Shown: positions 9,665-18,602, counted from the first letter of the stretch. The stretch is DNA of 64,000 nt from Jatrophihabitans telluris (GCF_023516435.1 NZ_CP097332.1:496001-560000); one strand, 5' to 3'. A program made the numbers and translations. The notes: generated by a model from the sequence alone, not told the origin.

Positions 9665-10558
9665 TCACCGCAACTCCTCGGCGACCAGGGCCGACAGCCG
9701 CTTGACCGCCCGGTGCTGCAGGGCCTTGATGGCCCCGTCGTTCTTGTCCATGATCTCGGCGGTCTCGGCCACCGACAGCCCGTTGAGGAACCGGAGAACG
9801 ATGCACTCCTTCTGCTCGTCGTTGAGACTGTTCACCGCCATGAGCAGGCGTTCATTGGTGAGATGGGCCAAGACTGCGGCCTCCGGGCTGTCAGCTCGGT
9901 CGTCACCCTCGATCACCTCGCCCGTGGTCATCTCCAGGCGGAACCGAGCGGACTTGGAGTGGTCGAAGACGATGTTGCGCGCGATGGTCATGAACCAGGC
10001 GCCGATATCGCGGCCCTGATAGTTGATGGTCGAGATGCGCCGCAGCGCCCGGAGAAAGGTCTCGGAGGTGAAATCCTCGGCCAGCTGCCGGTCGTTGACC
10101 CGGTAGTAGACGAACTTGAACACCGAGTCGACGTAGCGGTCGTAGAGGCGTCCGAAGGCCTCACCGTCGCCGCCCTGCGCGGCCCGGACCAGCTCCCACA
10201 CCTCGGCGTGCTCAGCCTCGATCGGTTCGCCGGCCGAATCTTCGAAACGATCCGGTGACCGATCACCGGCCGAGTCGTTGGACGCAGGGACAGGGGACGG
10301 ACGATGCCCGGCGACCGGCAGGTGCAGGCTGGGCTCGATCGCCTCCATCGCGAAGGACGCAGTGCCCGGACCCAGTCCGGCCGGCGATGGGACCAGGCGT
10401 GCGAACCGGGCCGCGATCGCCTGCCGTAGCCCCTGCCAGTCGGCATGGGGGAACCGGGTCTCGAGGTGGTCAGCGGGCAGCGTGAAGTACGCGTCCGCTG
10501 TCACCGGCCTCGGACGTCGGCCGGGGAGCGTCATGACCCTTCTTCCGAACAGTGGCAT
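9665..10558 (-). CDS. bldN: ECF RNA polymerase sigma factor, BldN-like
   Basis: A 297-residue ECF sigma factor. After a 130-residue N-terminal extension, region 2 reads FGRLYDRYVDSVFKFVYYRV and AEDFTSETFLRALRRI, followed by GAWFMTIARNIVFDHSKSAR. Region 4 reads ECIVLRFLNGLSVAETAEIM, then DGAIKALQHRAVKRL. Both blocks and the long N-terminal extension resemble Streptomyces sigma-BldN, which drives aerial-hypha and spore-coat genes. The neighbouring DUF5667 membrane protein is the expected anti-sigma factor. ATG 10558 is the first start; an internal Met at 10534 is also possible. Confidence 0.85.
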   Translation of the reverse strand: MPLFGRRVMTLPGRRPRPVTADAYFTLPADHLETRFPHADWQGLRQAIAARFARLVPSPAGLGPGTASFAMEAIEPSLHLPVAGHRPSPVPASNDSAGDRSPDRFEDSAGEPIEAEHAEVWELVRAAQGGDGEAFGRLYDRYVDSVFKFVYYRVNDRQLAEDFTSETFLRALRRISTINYQGRDIGAWFMTIARNIVFDHSKSARFRLEMTTGEVIEGDDRADSPEAAVLAHLTNERLLMAVNSLNDEQKECIVLRFLNGLSVAETAEIMDKNDGAIKALQHRAVKRLSALVAEELR

Positions 10559-10660
10559 GTCGGGTGTCTGTCTCGTTTCGGACGGTACCCGGCGGGCGGC
10601 GTGCTGACCATGTGCCCCAACGCGGTGCTCGTCCGGCGATCCGTCGCTAGCATGCTGGCA

Positions 10661-10674
10661 TTACTCGCCAGTAG
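10661..10674. promoter_or_regulatory. TACT-N4-AGTA palindrome upstream of the acyl-CoA ligase gene
   Basis: TTACTCGCCAGTAG contains inverted TACT/AGTA half-sites separated by CGCC. It resembles the short palindromes bound by TetR-family fatty-acid regulators and lies 84 bp before the ligase GTG. No TetR gene is present in the window. Confidence 0.4.
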
Positions 10675-10701
10675 CTTGTCAAGCCTTCGCCTCCTGCGGA
10701 A

Positions 10702-10718
10702 GGGTTGACGATCAACCC
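10702..10718. promoter_or_regulatory. GGGTTGA-CGA-TCAACCC inverted repeat
   Basis: A perfect 7-bp inverted repeat with a 3-nt centre, about 40 bp before the acyl-CoA ligase start. It could be a second operator or a small leader hairpin; it has no T-run, so it is unlikely to be a terminator. Confidence 0.35.
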
Positions 10719-10757
10719 CGCCAGCGTTGCCAGCAGGGGTTGCCAGCAGGAGGTTCC

Positions 10758-12359
10758 GTGTCCGCAGCTACGTCCGTCCCCCCGACGGAGCCGTCCACGC
10801 TGTCCGCGCTAGTCCACCGGGCCGCCGCGCAGCGCCCGGGCGCGACCGCCGTCATCGACGGGCCGCAGCGCCTGACCTGGGCCCAACTCGCCCGAGCGGT
10901 CGACGAGGCTGCCGCCGCGCTGGCCGGATTCGGCTACGCGCGGGGAGACCGGATCGCGTTGCAGGCTCCCACGTCGGCCGACTTCGTCACCGTCTACCTG
11001 GGAGCGCTGCGGGCCGGCCTGGTGCTTGTCCCGGTCAACCCCGCCTACACCGTGGCGGAGCTGCGGCACATCCTGGCGGACTCCGGCGCTCGCATGTTGA
11101 TCACCGATTCCGTCGCGGCGATCGAGAGCGCGTCCGAACTGACGGGTGAACTGCCCGCGCTCACCGACGTTGTCGTGGTCGCCCCCGACGCCCCGGAGGG
11201 CACCCGCACCCTGGCTGGCCTGCTGGCCTCGGGCCGCGGCGCGCCTCCGGTCTCCCGTGATCTGAGTGGCGACGAGCTCGCCGTCCTGCTCTACACCTCC
11301 GGAACCTCGGGCCGGCCGAAGGGAGCGATGCTGTCGGTGGCCGCCCTGCTGGCCAACCTCCGACAGTTCGGGCGCCTGGAGCCCGCGCCGGTGTCGGCCG
11401 AGGACCGCCTGTTCCTGCCGCTCCCGCTGTTTCACGTCTTCGGGCTCAACGCCGGCCTGGGTCTGGCCCTGTACTACGGCGCGACCGTCGTGCTGGCCGC
11501 CCGCTTCGACGCCGCCTGGATGCTGGACACGATCGCCGCCGAGCAGGTGAGCGTGGTCATCGGGGCCCCGCTGGAGTTCGCGGTCTGGGCGGCCCAGCCG
11601 AGTTTCACCGAGTCCTTCTCCTCCGTGCGCTACGCACTGTCCGGATCGGCGCCGTTGCTACCCGAACTGGTCAGCCGGTACGCCGAGGTCGGGGTCGGTC
11701 TGTTCGAGGGGTACGGGCTGACCGAGGCCTCGCCCGTGATCTCGGTCAACCTGGTCCCCTCCGCGCAGGACCCGAGGGGCTGGCTCGAGCCCAAGGCCGG
11801 CTCGATCGGTCGCCCGCTGCCCGGGGTCGAGGTGCGTCTGACCGATGCCGATGGCGAACCGGTCGAGCCGGGCGACCTCGGAACCGTGGAGGTCCGCGGG
11901 GCGAACCTGTTCAGCGGGTACTGGCCCGACGGCAGGGACGGGCCGGACGCCGACGGGTGGTTCGCCACCGGTGATCTGGCGGTGGCCGACGACGACGGTG
12001 ATCTGTACCTGGTGGGGCGGCGCAACGACCTCATCCTGGTCAACGGCTTCAACGTCTATCCCGCGGAGGTCGAGGCGGTGCTGCAGAGGTCGCCCGGCGT
12101 GCGCGAGGTGGCCGTGCTCGGGCTGGCCGGCGCCGACGGCACGGAGGAGGTGGTGGCCTACGTCGTCATCGAACCGGGGACCCAGCTGGATCCGGAGGAG
12201 CTGCTCGAGCAGGCGGCGGGATCGCTGGCCCGGTTCAAGCTGCCCCGACGGGTGATCGAGGTGGATGCGTTGCCGCACACCGCGACGGGCAAGGTCATGA
12301 AGTGGCGGCTGCGCTCGGCGTCCGGTGGCGCCGGCAAGCCGGAGGTGCCGGGCCGGTGA
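10758..12359 (+). CDS. Acyl-CoA synthetase (AMP-dependent, FadD-like)
   Basis: A 533-residue ANL-superfamily enzyme that activates a carboxylic acid to its CoA thioester with ATP. Visible core motifs are LLYTSGTSGRPKGAM (P-loop), FEGYGLTEASPVIS, DGWFATGDLA, the hinge GRRNDLILVNGFNVYP, and the catalytic lysine block TATGKVMKWRLR near the C-terminus. The GTG start at 10758 is chosen because CAGGAGGT lies upstream; a TTG at 10740 would place that site inside the gene. The substrate is probably a medium or long fatty acid. Its stop overlaps the next GTG by 4 nt. Confidence 0.92.
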   Translation: MSAATSVPPTEPSTLSALVHRAAAQRPGATAVIDGPQRLTWAQLARAVDEAAAALAGFGYARGDRIALQAPTSADFVTVYLGALRAGLVLVPVNPAYTVAELRHILADSGARMLITDSVAAIESASELTGELPALTDVVVVAPDAPEGTRTLAGLLASGRGAPPVSRDLSGDELAVLLYTSGTSGRPKGAMLSVAALLANLRQFGRLEPAPVSAEDRLFLPLPLFHVFGLNAGLGLALYYGATVVLAARFDAAWMLDTIAAEQVSVVIGAPLEFAVWAAQPSFTESFSSVRYALSGSAPLLPELVSRYAEVGVGLFEGYGLTEASPVISVNLVPSAQDPRGWLEPKAGSIGRPLPGVEVRLTDADGEPVEPGDLGTVEVRGANLFSGYWPDGRDGPDADGWFATGDLAVADDDGDLYLVGRRNDLILVNGFNVYPAEVEAVLQRSPGVREVAVLGLAGADGTEEVVAYVVIEPGTQLDPEELLEQAAGSLARFKLPRRVIEVDALPHTATGKVMKWRLRSASGGAGKPEVPGR

Positions 12360-12604
12360 CGGCGACCGATCATCGGGTAACGCTCGTCACCCGGCAGGGC
12401 TGCCATCTGTGTGCCGACGCCGAGGCCCAGCTCCGGCTGCTGTCGACCGAGTTGGGTTTCGAGCTCGACCTGGTCGACGTCGATTCCGAGCGAGAGCTGG
12501 CCAACCGCTTTTCCGACCGCGTTCCGGTCATCCTGATCGACGGGACGGAGCACGGATACTGGCGTCTGGAGGAGGCGCGTTTCCGTCGCGCGCTGCAGAG
12601 CTGA
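12356..12604 (+). CDS. Glutaredoxin-like thiol protein (DUF836 type)
   Basis: An 82-residue thioredoxin-fold protein with the redox pair in GCHLCADAEAQL near the N-terminus and the cis-proline loop DRVPVILIDG. It matches the small glutaredoxin-like gene located before rex-hemA in other actinobacteria (Rv0508 position). The GTG start overlaps the ligase stop (GTGA). The natural partner is unknown; mycothiol or a thioredoxin reductase are possibilities. Confidence 0.85.
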   Translation: MTATDHRVTLVTRQGCHLCADAEAQLRLLSTELGFELDLVDVDSERELANRFSDRVPVILIDGTEHGYWRLEEARFRRALQS

Positions 12605-12653
12605 CCCGCCATCCGATGGCTTGCGGACCCACATAGCACACGCCCGATCGATT

Positions 12654-12671
12654 TTGTGAATGCCTTCACAA
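12654..12671. promoter_or_regulatory. Rex operator (ROP) upstream of rex
   Basis: TTGTGAATGCCTTCACAA is a perfect 7-4-7 palindrome that fits the known Rex consensus (TTGTGAA, 4 nt, TTCACAA). It lies 114 bp upstream of the rex start in the only sizeable gap of the rex-hem run (12605-12784). It predicts NADH-responsive autoregulation of rex together with hemA and the following hem genes. Confidence 0.9.
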
Positions 12672-12784
12672 GGGCGTACGGTTTCTCGCTGTCACACCCC
12701 ATTACCACACCGCTGTTCAAGCTGTGCGATGGGCCATACAGACGGCTCCCCGCGCGCTGAGATTTCGGTGGTTTAGAGGAGCTC

Positions 12785-13639
12785 ATGACCGCGCACCGGG
12801 ATCGGCTGGACGCGGTCAGCGTCTCGTCCGAGAACGCTGCCGCTGAGTCCGTGACGAACACAGTTCACGCTGAACGGACGATTCCGGAAGCCACTGTGGC
12901 TCGCCTCGCGCTGTATCTGCGCGCCCTGACCGGGCTGGCCGAGCACGGCACGGCCACGGTGTCCTCGGAGTCGCTGGCCACCGCGGCCGGGGTGAATTCG
13001 GCCAAGCTGCGCAAGGACCTGTCCTACCTCGGTTCCTACGGGGTCCGCGGCGTGGGCTACGACGTGGCCCTGCTGACCGAGCAGATGCGCTCGACCCTGG
13101 GACTGAACGAGAACCGCGCCGTGGCCCTGATCGGGCTCGGCCACCTCGGCAAGGCACTGGCCGGCTACACCGGCTTCGCCACCCGCGGATTCCGGATCTC
13201 GGCCCTCATCGACACCGACCCGGAGCTGGTCGGCACCACGCTGCGCGAGATCGCCGTCCAGCACGTCGATCTGCTCGAGCAGATAGTTCGTTCGGAGAAC
13301 ATCGCGATTGCCGTCATCGCCGTCCCGTCGTCGGTGGCGCAGGAGGTGTGCGATCGCCTGGTCGCCGCCGGCGTGACGTCGATCCTGAACTTCGCTCCGA
13401 CCGTCCTGGCGGTTCCCGATCACGTCGACGTCCGCAAGGTCGATCTCGCCGCGGAGCTGCAGATCCTGAGCTTCCACGACAACCGCAAGTCCGCACGCTC
13501 GGACGCCCAGGCCGGGCCGCTGTCCGCGGCGCTCGGAACGCGGCCCGGTGGCGGTACCGGCCTCGCGTCGAGCACGATGGGTGCAACCGGCTTGGGCAGC
13601 AAGGCCATGAGCGATACGGCGATCGGAAGTACCGCATGA
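12785..13639 (+). CDS. rex: Redox-sensing transcriptional repressor Rex
   Basis: A 284-residue repressor that leaves DNA when NADH rises. The N-terminal winged helix (ATVARLALYLRALTGL, then LATAAGVNSAKLRKDLSYLG) binds the operator. The C-terminal Rossmann domain has VALIGLGHLGKALAGY. A Gly/Ala/Thr-rich tail of about 50 residues follows the conserved part. GAGGAG precedes ATG 12785. The stop overlaps hemA through ATGA, so Rex and glutamyl-tRNA reductase are co-translated, as in Streptomyces rex-hemA. Confidence 0.96.
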   Translation: MTAHRDRLDAVSVSSENAAAESVTNTVHAERTIPEATVARLALYLRALTGLAEHGTATVSSESLATAAGVNSAKLRKDLSYLGSYGVRGVGYDVALLTEQMRSTLGLNENRAVALIGLGHLGKALAGYTGFATRGFRISALIDTDPELVGTTLREIAVQHVDLLEQIVRSENIAIAVIAVPSSVAQEVCDRLVAAGVTSILNFAPTVLAVPDHVDVRKVDLAAELQILSFHDNRKSARSDAQAGPLSAALGTRPGGGTGLASSTMGATGLGSKAMSDTAIGSTA

Positions 13640-15027
13640 GCCTGCTCGTCGTGGGGCTGTCACACCACTCAGCTCCCGTCCCGGTCCTCGAGCGCGCCTC
13701 GATCTCGGCCGAGTCCATGTCCAAGGTGCTCGACGAACTCCATCGCAGCGAGTCGGTCTCGGAAGTGATGGCGCTGTCCACCTGCAACCGGATCGAGGTC
13801 TACGCCGACGTCGCGCGCTTCCACCCGGCCGTCGTCGACATCTCCACGGTGCTGGCGCGGTTGGCCGGCATGGGTGTGAACGACCTCGGTGAACACCTCT
13901 ACGTCCACTTCGCCGAGGCGGCCGTCGACCACCTGCTCCAGGTGGCCTCCGGCCTGGACTCGATGGTCGTGGGCGAGTCGCAGATCCTGGGCCAGTTGCG
14001 GTCGGCCTACGCGGTCGGCACTGAGGCCCACACCGTGGGCCGGGTGCTTCACGAAGCCAGCCAGACCGCGCTGCGGGTCGGCAAGCGCGTGCACAGCGAG
14101 ACCGGTATCGACCGGGCGGGCGCGTCGGTCGTCTCGGTCGCCCTCGAGCACGCGGTCTCCTTGTTGTCCGGTACAGCGACGTCGACCGGTGCAGCGGCCA
14201 GCGGGGTGGGGCACGCCCCGGACTCCGCCGACGCCGCGACGGTGCTGGCCGGCAAGCGAATCGTCATCTTCGGTGCCGGATCGATGGGTGCGCTGACCGG
14301 GGCAACCCTGCAGCGACTCGTCGGCGGTCAGCCGCTGGACGTCGTGGTGATCAACCGCAGCGCTGAGCGGGGTGAGCGGCTGGCCGGCATCCTCGGCGGC
14401 CGCGCCGTCGGCATCGACCGGCTCGCCGAGGAGATCGCGCAGGCCGACCTGCTGATCTCCTCAACCGGTGCGACCGGCCTGGTCGTCGAGACCTCGGACG
14501 TCGGCCCGCGCCATGGCCGCCAGCTGGTCGTGCTCGACCTTGCCCTGCCGCGCGACGTCGACCCCTCGACCTCATTGATGCCCGATGTCCAGTACATCGA
14601 CCTGGAGGTGCTGCGGTCCTCCGGCGCCATGGTCAGCGACGCGGAGATCGCCGCGGCCACCGACATCGTCGCCGCGGAACTGCGCTCGTACCTGGAGAAC
14701 CAGCAGGCGCTGGCGGTCGCTCCGACCGTGACGGCGCTGCGGTCCCGGGCGGCCCAGGTCGTCGACGCCGAGCTGCTGCGCCTGGACAACCGGCTGCCCG
14801 GCTTGGACGCCGACATCCGCGACGAGGTGGCCTCGGCGGTCCGTCGTGCGGTCGACAAGGTTCTGCACGCCCCGACCGTCCGGGTCAAGGAGCTGGCCGC
14901 CACGCCGGAAGGCAACGCCTACGCCGCGGCGCTGCGGGAACTGTTCGACCTCGACCCGGCCGGACCCGGCGCGGTGACCGCGGTACGCAAGTCGCCGAGC
15001 GGGGGTGATCCCCATGACGGCAACTAG
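13636..15027 (+). CDS. hemA: Glutamyl-tRNA reductase
   Basis: A 463-residue enzyme that reduces glutamyl-tRNA(Glu) to glutamate-1-semialdehyde, the first committed step of C5-pathway tetrapyrrole synthesis. The catalytic Cys is C50 in STCNRIEVY. The substrate-binding block GLDSMVVGESQILGQLR follows, and the NADPH domain has IFGAGSMGALTG. The C-terminal dimerisation helix is present. A short Gly/Ala/Ser-rich insert follows the LEHAVSLL helix. ATG 13636 overlaps the rex stop. hemL at 22138 encodes the next enzyme. Confidence 0.97.
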   Translation: MSLLVVGLSHHSAPVPVLERASISAESMSKVLDELHRSESVSEVMALSTCNRIEVYADVARFHPAVVDISTVLARLAGMGVNDLGEHLYVHFAEAAVDHLLQVASGLDSMVVGESQILGQLRSAYAVGTEAHTVGRVLHEASQTALRVGKRVHSETGIDRAGASVVSVALEHAVSLLSGTATSTGAAASGVGHAPDSADAATVLAGKRIVIFGAGSMGALTGATLQRLVGGQPLDVVVINRSAERGERLAGILGGRAVGIDRLAEEIAQADLLISSTGATGLVVETSDVGPRHGRQLVVLDLALPRDVDPSTSLMPDVQYIDLEVLRSSGAMVSDAEIAAATDIVAAELRSYLENQQALAVAPTVTALRSRAAQVVDAELLRLDNRLPGLDADIRDEVASAVRRAVDKVLHAPTVRVKELAATPEGNAYAAALRELFDLDPAGPGAVTAVRKSPSGGDPHDGN

Positions 15028-15991
15028 GACCATCCGGGTCGGTACCCGAGCGAGCCTGCTCGCCCGGACCCAGACCGACACGGTGGTGAACGCGCTGGCG
15101 GCCGCCACTCCCGGCCTGGCCGTGGACACCGTGCTGGTCTCCACCCAGGGCGACCGTTCCGGCGCGCCGCTGGAACAGATCGGCGGGACGGGCGTGTTCG
15201 TGTCCGCCCTGCGGGACGCGCTGCTTGCCGGCGACATCGACGTGGCCGTCCATTCCTACAAAGACCTGCCGACCGCGCCGGTGGCCGGCATCGCGCTTGC
15301 GGCGGTCCCGCTGCGCCAGGATCCGCGCGACGCCCTCGTCGCCCGCGACGAGCTCACCCTGCTCGAACTTCCGGTCGGCGCCACGGTCGGCACCGGTTCC
15401 CCGCGACGCGCGGCTCAGCTGCGGGCCATGGATCTGGGACTGGACATCGTTTCGATCCGTGGCAACGTGGACACCCGGCTCGGCCGGGTTCTCGGATCGA
15501 CGGGCGTCGCGCCCGACCTCGACGCGGTGGTACTGGCGGTCGCCGGGCTGCAGCGGCTGTCCCGCGCGCACCTGGTCACCGAGCTGATCGACCCGATGCA
15601 GATGCTGCCGGCCGCGGCCCAGGGCGCGCTCGCGATCGAGTGCCGGGCCGACGACGCCGACCTGCTGGCCACCCTGGCCGGCCTGGATGACCACGCAACC
15701 CGCTCGGCCGTGACCGCCGAACGTTCGTTGCTCGCGGCCCTGGAGGCCGGCTGTACCGCCCCGGTGGGGGCACTGGCCGATGTTGTGGAGACCGATGGCA
15801 GCGACGATCTCGCCTCCAGCGGCTCCGGCTGGGATATCTACCTGCGTGGTTCGGTGACCGCAATCGACGGCAGTGACGCCGTTCGATTGTCGATCTCCGG
15901 CCCGCTCGACACTGCCGAGGAGTTGGGTCGACGGCTTGCCGCCGACCTCATCGATCTCGGCGCGACCACGATGATGGGGAGCTCGAAATGA
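15014..15991 (+). CDS. hemC: Hydroxymethylbilane synthase (porphobilinogen deaminase)
   Basis: A 325-residue enzyme that polymerises four porphobilinogens to hydroxymethylbilane. Conserved parts include RVGTRASLLARTQTD, VAVHSYKDLPT, the arginine-rich GTGSPRRAAQLRA, and the cofactor-binding Cys at about residue 247 in LEAGCTAPVGAL. The gene overlaps hemA by 14 nt and its stop overlaps hemD through ATGA. The ATG at 15014 gives the normal N-terminus; a 3-codon longer ATG at 15005 exists. Confidence 0.97.
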   Translation: MTATRTIRVGTRASLLARTQTDTVVNALAAATPGLAVDTVLVSTQGDRSGAPLEQIGGTGVFVSALRDALLAGDIDVAVHSYKDLPTAPVAGIALAAVPLRQDPRDALVARDELTLLELPVGATVGTGSPRRAAQLRAMDLGLDIVSIRGNVDTRLGRVLGSTGVAPDLDAVVLAVAGLQRLSRAHLVTELIDPMQMLPAAAQGALAIECRADDADLLATLAGLDDHATRSAVTAERSLLAALEAGCTAPVGALADVVETDGSDDLASSGSGWDIYLRGSVTAIDGSDAVRLSISGPLDTAEELGRRLAADLIDLGATTMMGSSK

Positions 15992-17541
15992 CCCGAGCGC
16001 GCAAGTCCGTAGGCCGACTCAGTTTTGTCGGCACCGGCACCGGCGATGCTGGACTGCTCACTGTTCGTGCTGCCGAGGTGCTGACCAGCGCCGAGGTGGC
16101 CTACGTCGATGCGGCGGTGTCCAGCGCGGTGCGGGCATTGATCGCCGGCGAGATCCGCGACGCGGATCCGAACCCGGGGGAGTCGATCAAGGCCGCACTG
16201 ACCGAGGCCCGCAACGGGACCGTGGTCGCGCGCGTCGTCACCGGGGACCCCTTGGAGTCCGAAGCGGTGGCGCGCGACGTCCTGGTCGTGGCCAAGTCCG
16301 TGGTTCCCTACGAGGTCGTCCCGGCCCTGTCCGAGGCCATCGCGACCGCGACCTATGCCGGGGTCGCGCTGGGACCGGTGCACACGGAGGTCGACCTGCG
16401 TTCGGGTTCGGCCGTGGACTTCGAGTCCATCGCCGCCGCCCCGGGCACGTTGCTGTTCACCCTCGACGCCGCCGAGGTGGGCCGGACCGCCGAGCAGCTG
16501 GTCTCCTCCGGCCTCAAGCCCGACACCGCCCTGACGGTGACGACCGCCGGCACCACCACGGTGCAGGTCACTGTGGGCGGCACGCTCGGTGACGCCGAGC
16601 TGGCCGTGGCCGGCATGACCGGTCCCGTCGTCCTGACCGTCGGCAAGGCCTCGGCCGCGCGCGACAAGCTCGCCTGGTGGGAGTCACGGGCACTGTTCGG
16701 CTGGAAGATCCTGGTCCCGCGGACCAAGGAGCAGGCCGGGGCGATGAGTGAGCGGCTGCGCGAGTACGGCGCCGTGCCGGTGGAGGTTCCGACGATCGCC
16801 GTCGAGCCGCCGCGGACGCCGACCCAGATGGAGCGGGCCATCAAGGGCCTGGTGACCGGCCGCTACGAGTGGATCGTGTTCACCTCCACCAACGCGGTGC
16901 GGGCGGTCCGGGAGAAGTTCGAGGAATTCGGCTTGGACGCTCGTGCGTTCGCCGGGGTCAAGATCGCCTGTGTCGGTGAGCAGACCGCCGAGGCGGTGCG
17001 GGCCTTCGGGATCCGTCCGGAGCTTCTGCCGTCCGGGGAGCAGTCCTCCGAAGGCCTGCTGGCCGACTTCCCGCCCTACGACGATGTCCTCGATCCGATC
17101 GACCGGGTGCTGCTGCCGCGCGCCGACATCGCCACCGAGACCCTCGCCGAGGGTCTGCGTCAGCGAGGCTGGGAGATCGACGACGTGACGGCGTACCGGA
17201 CGGTTCGCGCTGCCCCGCCGGCCGCCGAGATCCGCGACGCCATCAAGTCCGGTGGTTTCCAGGCGGTGTGTTTCACCTCGTCCTCGACCGTCCGCAACCT
17301 GGTCGGCATTGCGGGCAAGCCGCACAACCGCACCGTGGTCGCCTGCATCGGACCGCAGACCGCGGCGACGGCCAAGGAGTTCGGATTGCGGGTGGACGTG
17401 CAGCCCGAGACGGCCAACGTTGCCGCCCTCATCGACGCGCTTGCGGAGTTCGCCCTCAAGCGGGCCGAGGAGGAGCGGGAGAAGGCCGCCGCCGCCCCGG
17501 CCCGCCGGGGAAGGGCCTCGCGAGCGCGGGCGGTCCGCTAG
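15988..17541 (+). CDS. hemD: Uroporphyrinogen-III synthase with degenerate N-terminal SUMT-like domain
   Basis: A 517-residue two-domain protein. Residues 1-230 resemble the precorrin-2 forming methyltransferase fold: it begins FVGTGTGDAGLLTVRAAEVL and keeps a GDP in ARVVTGDPLESEA. The usual FGR and VPGVTS motifs are absent, so methyltransferase activity is doubtful. Residues 235-500 are the uroporphyrinogen-III synthase (HemD) domain: GWKILVPRTKEQAGAMSERL, WIVFTSTNAVRAV and AVCFTSSSTVRNL. It closes the tetrapyrrole ring. A Lys/Arg/Ala-rich tail ends the protein. It overlaps hemC by 4 nt. Confidence 0.93.
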   Translation: MTRARKSVGRLSFVGTGTGDAGLLTVRAAEVLTSAEVAYVDAAVSSAVRALIAGEIRDADPNPGESIKAALTEARNGTVVARVVTGDPLESEAVARDVLVVAKSVVPYEVVPALSEAIATATYAGVALGPVHTEVDLRSGSAVDFESIAAAPGTLLFTLDAAEVGRTAEQLVSSGLKPDTALTVTTAGTTTVQVTVGGTLGDAELAVAGMTGPVVLTVGKASAARDKLAWWESRALFGWKILVPRTKEQAGAMSERLREYGAVPVEVPTIAVEPPRTPTQMERAIKGLVTGRYEWIVFTSTNAVRAVREKFEEFGLDARAFAGVKIACVGEQTAEAVRAFGIRPELLPSGEQSSEGLLADFPPYDDVLDPIDRVLLPRADIATETLAEGLRQRGWEIDDVTAYRTVRAAPPAAEIRDAIKSGGFQAVCFTSSSTVRNLVGIAGKPHNRTVVACIGPQTAATAKEFGLRVDVQPETANVAALIDALAEFALKRAEEEREKAAAAPARRGRASRARAVR

Positions 17542-17584
17542 GTCGCCGACCGTTGCCCCGATCGTGCGTGAGTACGGTTGACTG

Positions 17585-18583
17585 GTGAATTCGCTTCCTG
17601 ACCTGCCGGCCTTTCCGACCAGTCGGGCGCGGCGGCTGCGCCGGACGCCGGCGCTGCGCCGCCTGGCCTCGGAAGTGTCGCTGCGTCCCTCGGATCTGAT
17701 CCTTCCGATGTTCGTCGCCGAGGGATTGGCCGATCCGCGCCAGATCGGCTCGATGCCCGGAGTCCTTCAGCACACGCAGGATTCGCTGGTCAAGGCGGCC
17801 GTGGAGGCCGTCCAGGCCGGGGTGGGCGGCCTGATGCTCTTCGGTATCCCCGCGCACAAGGACGCGGTGGGTTCCGGGGCCGACGACCCGGACGGCGTGC
17901 TCAATGCGGCGTTGGCGCGACTGAAGTTCGAGCTCGGTGACGCGACGGTGCTGATGGCCGACCTGTGCCTGGACGAGTTCACCGATCACGGCCATTGCGG
18001 GGTGTTGGCCGTCGACGGGTCCGTCGACAATGACGCGACGCTGATCCGGTACGCCTCCATGGCGCTGGCCCAGGCCGAAGCGGGCGCTGATCTGCTCGGT
18101 ACGAGCGGGATGATGGACGGCCAGGTCGGCGTGGTCCGCCGAGCGCTCGATGAGGTTTCGCGCGCCGAGGTAGGCATTCTCGCCTACGCACCCAAGTACG
18201 CCTCCGCCTTCTACGGCCCGTTCCGGGAGGCCGTCGATTCCTCCCTTGTCGGCGATCGGCTGACCTACCAGCAGGATCCCGCCCGGGGGGTTACCGAGGC
18301 CCTGGCCGAGGTCGCGCTGGACGTGTCCGAGGGCGCCGACATCCTCATGGTCAAACCGGCGTTGCCGTATCTGGACATTCTCGCTGCCGTCGCGGCGGCT
18401 TGCCCGGTGCCGGTGGCGGCGTACCAGGTATCCGGCGAGTACGCGATGCTCGAAGCGGCCGCCGAGCGTGGCTGGATCGACCGGGACCGCGCCATCGCCG
18501 AGACGTTGTTGTCGGTTCGGCGGGCCGGGGCATCGATGATCCTGACCTACTGGGCGGTCGAGGCAGCCCAGCGACTGCGGTGA
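17585..18583 (+). CDS. hemB: Delta-aminolevulinic acid dehydratase (porphobilinogen synthase)
   Basis: A 332-residue enzyme that condenses two 5-aminolevulinates to porphobilinogen. The metal-site region is MADLCLDEFTDHGHCGVL, and the two catalytic lysines are in YAPKYASAFYGPFRE and ILMVKPALPYLD. GTG 17585 is the start, 43 bp after hemD. It is the fourth hem gene of the rex operon. Confidence 0.96.
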   Translation: MNSLPDLPAFPTSRARRLRRTPALRRLASEVSLRPSDLILPMFVAEGLADPRQIGSMPGVLQHTQDSLVKAAVEAVQAGVGGLMLFGIPAHKDAVGSGADDPDGVLNAALARLKFELGDATVLMADLCLDEFTDHGHCGVLAVDGSVDNDATLIRYASMALAQAEAGADLLGTSGMMDGQVGVVRRALDEVSRAEVGILAYAPKYASAFYGPFREAVDSSLVGDRLTYQQDPARGVTEALAEVALDVSEGADILMVKPALPYLDILAAVAAACPVPVAAYQVSGEYAMLEAAAERGWIDRDRAIAETLLSVRRAGASMILTYWAVEAAQRLR

Positions 18584-18602
18584 GCGTTCCCGCTGCCGGC
18601 AG

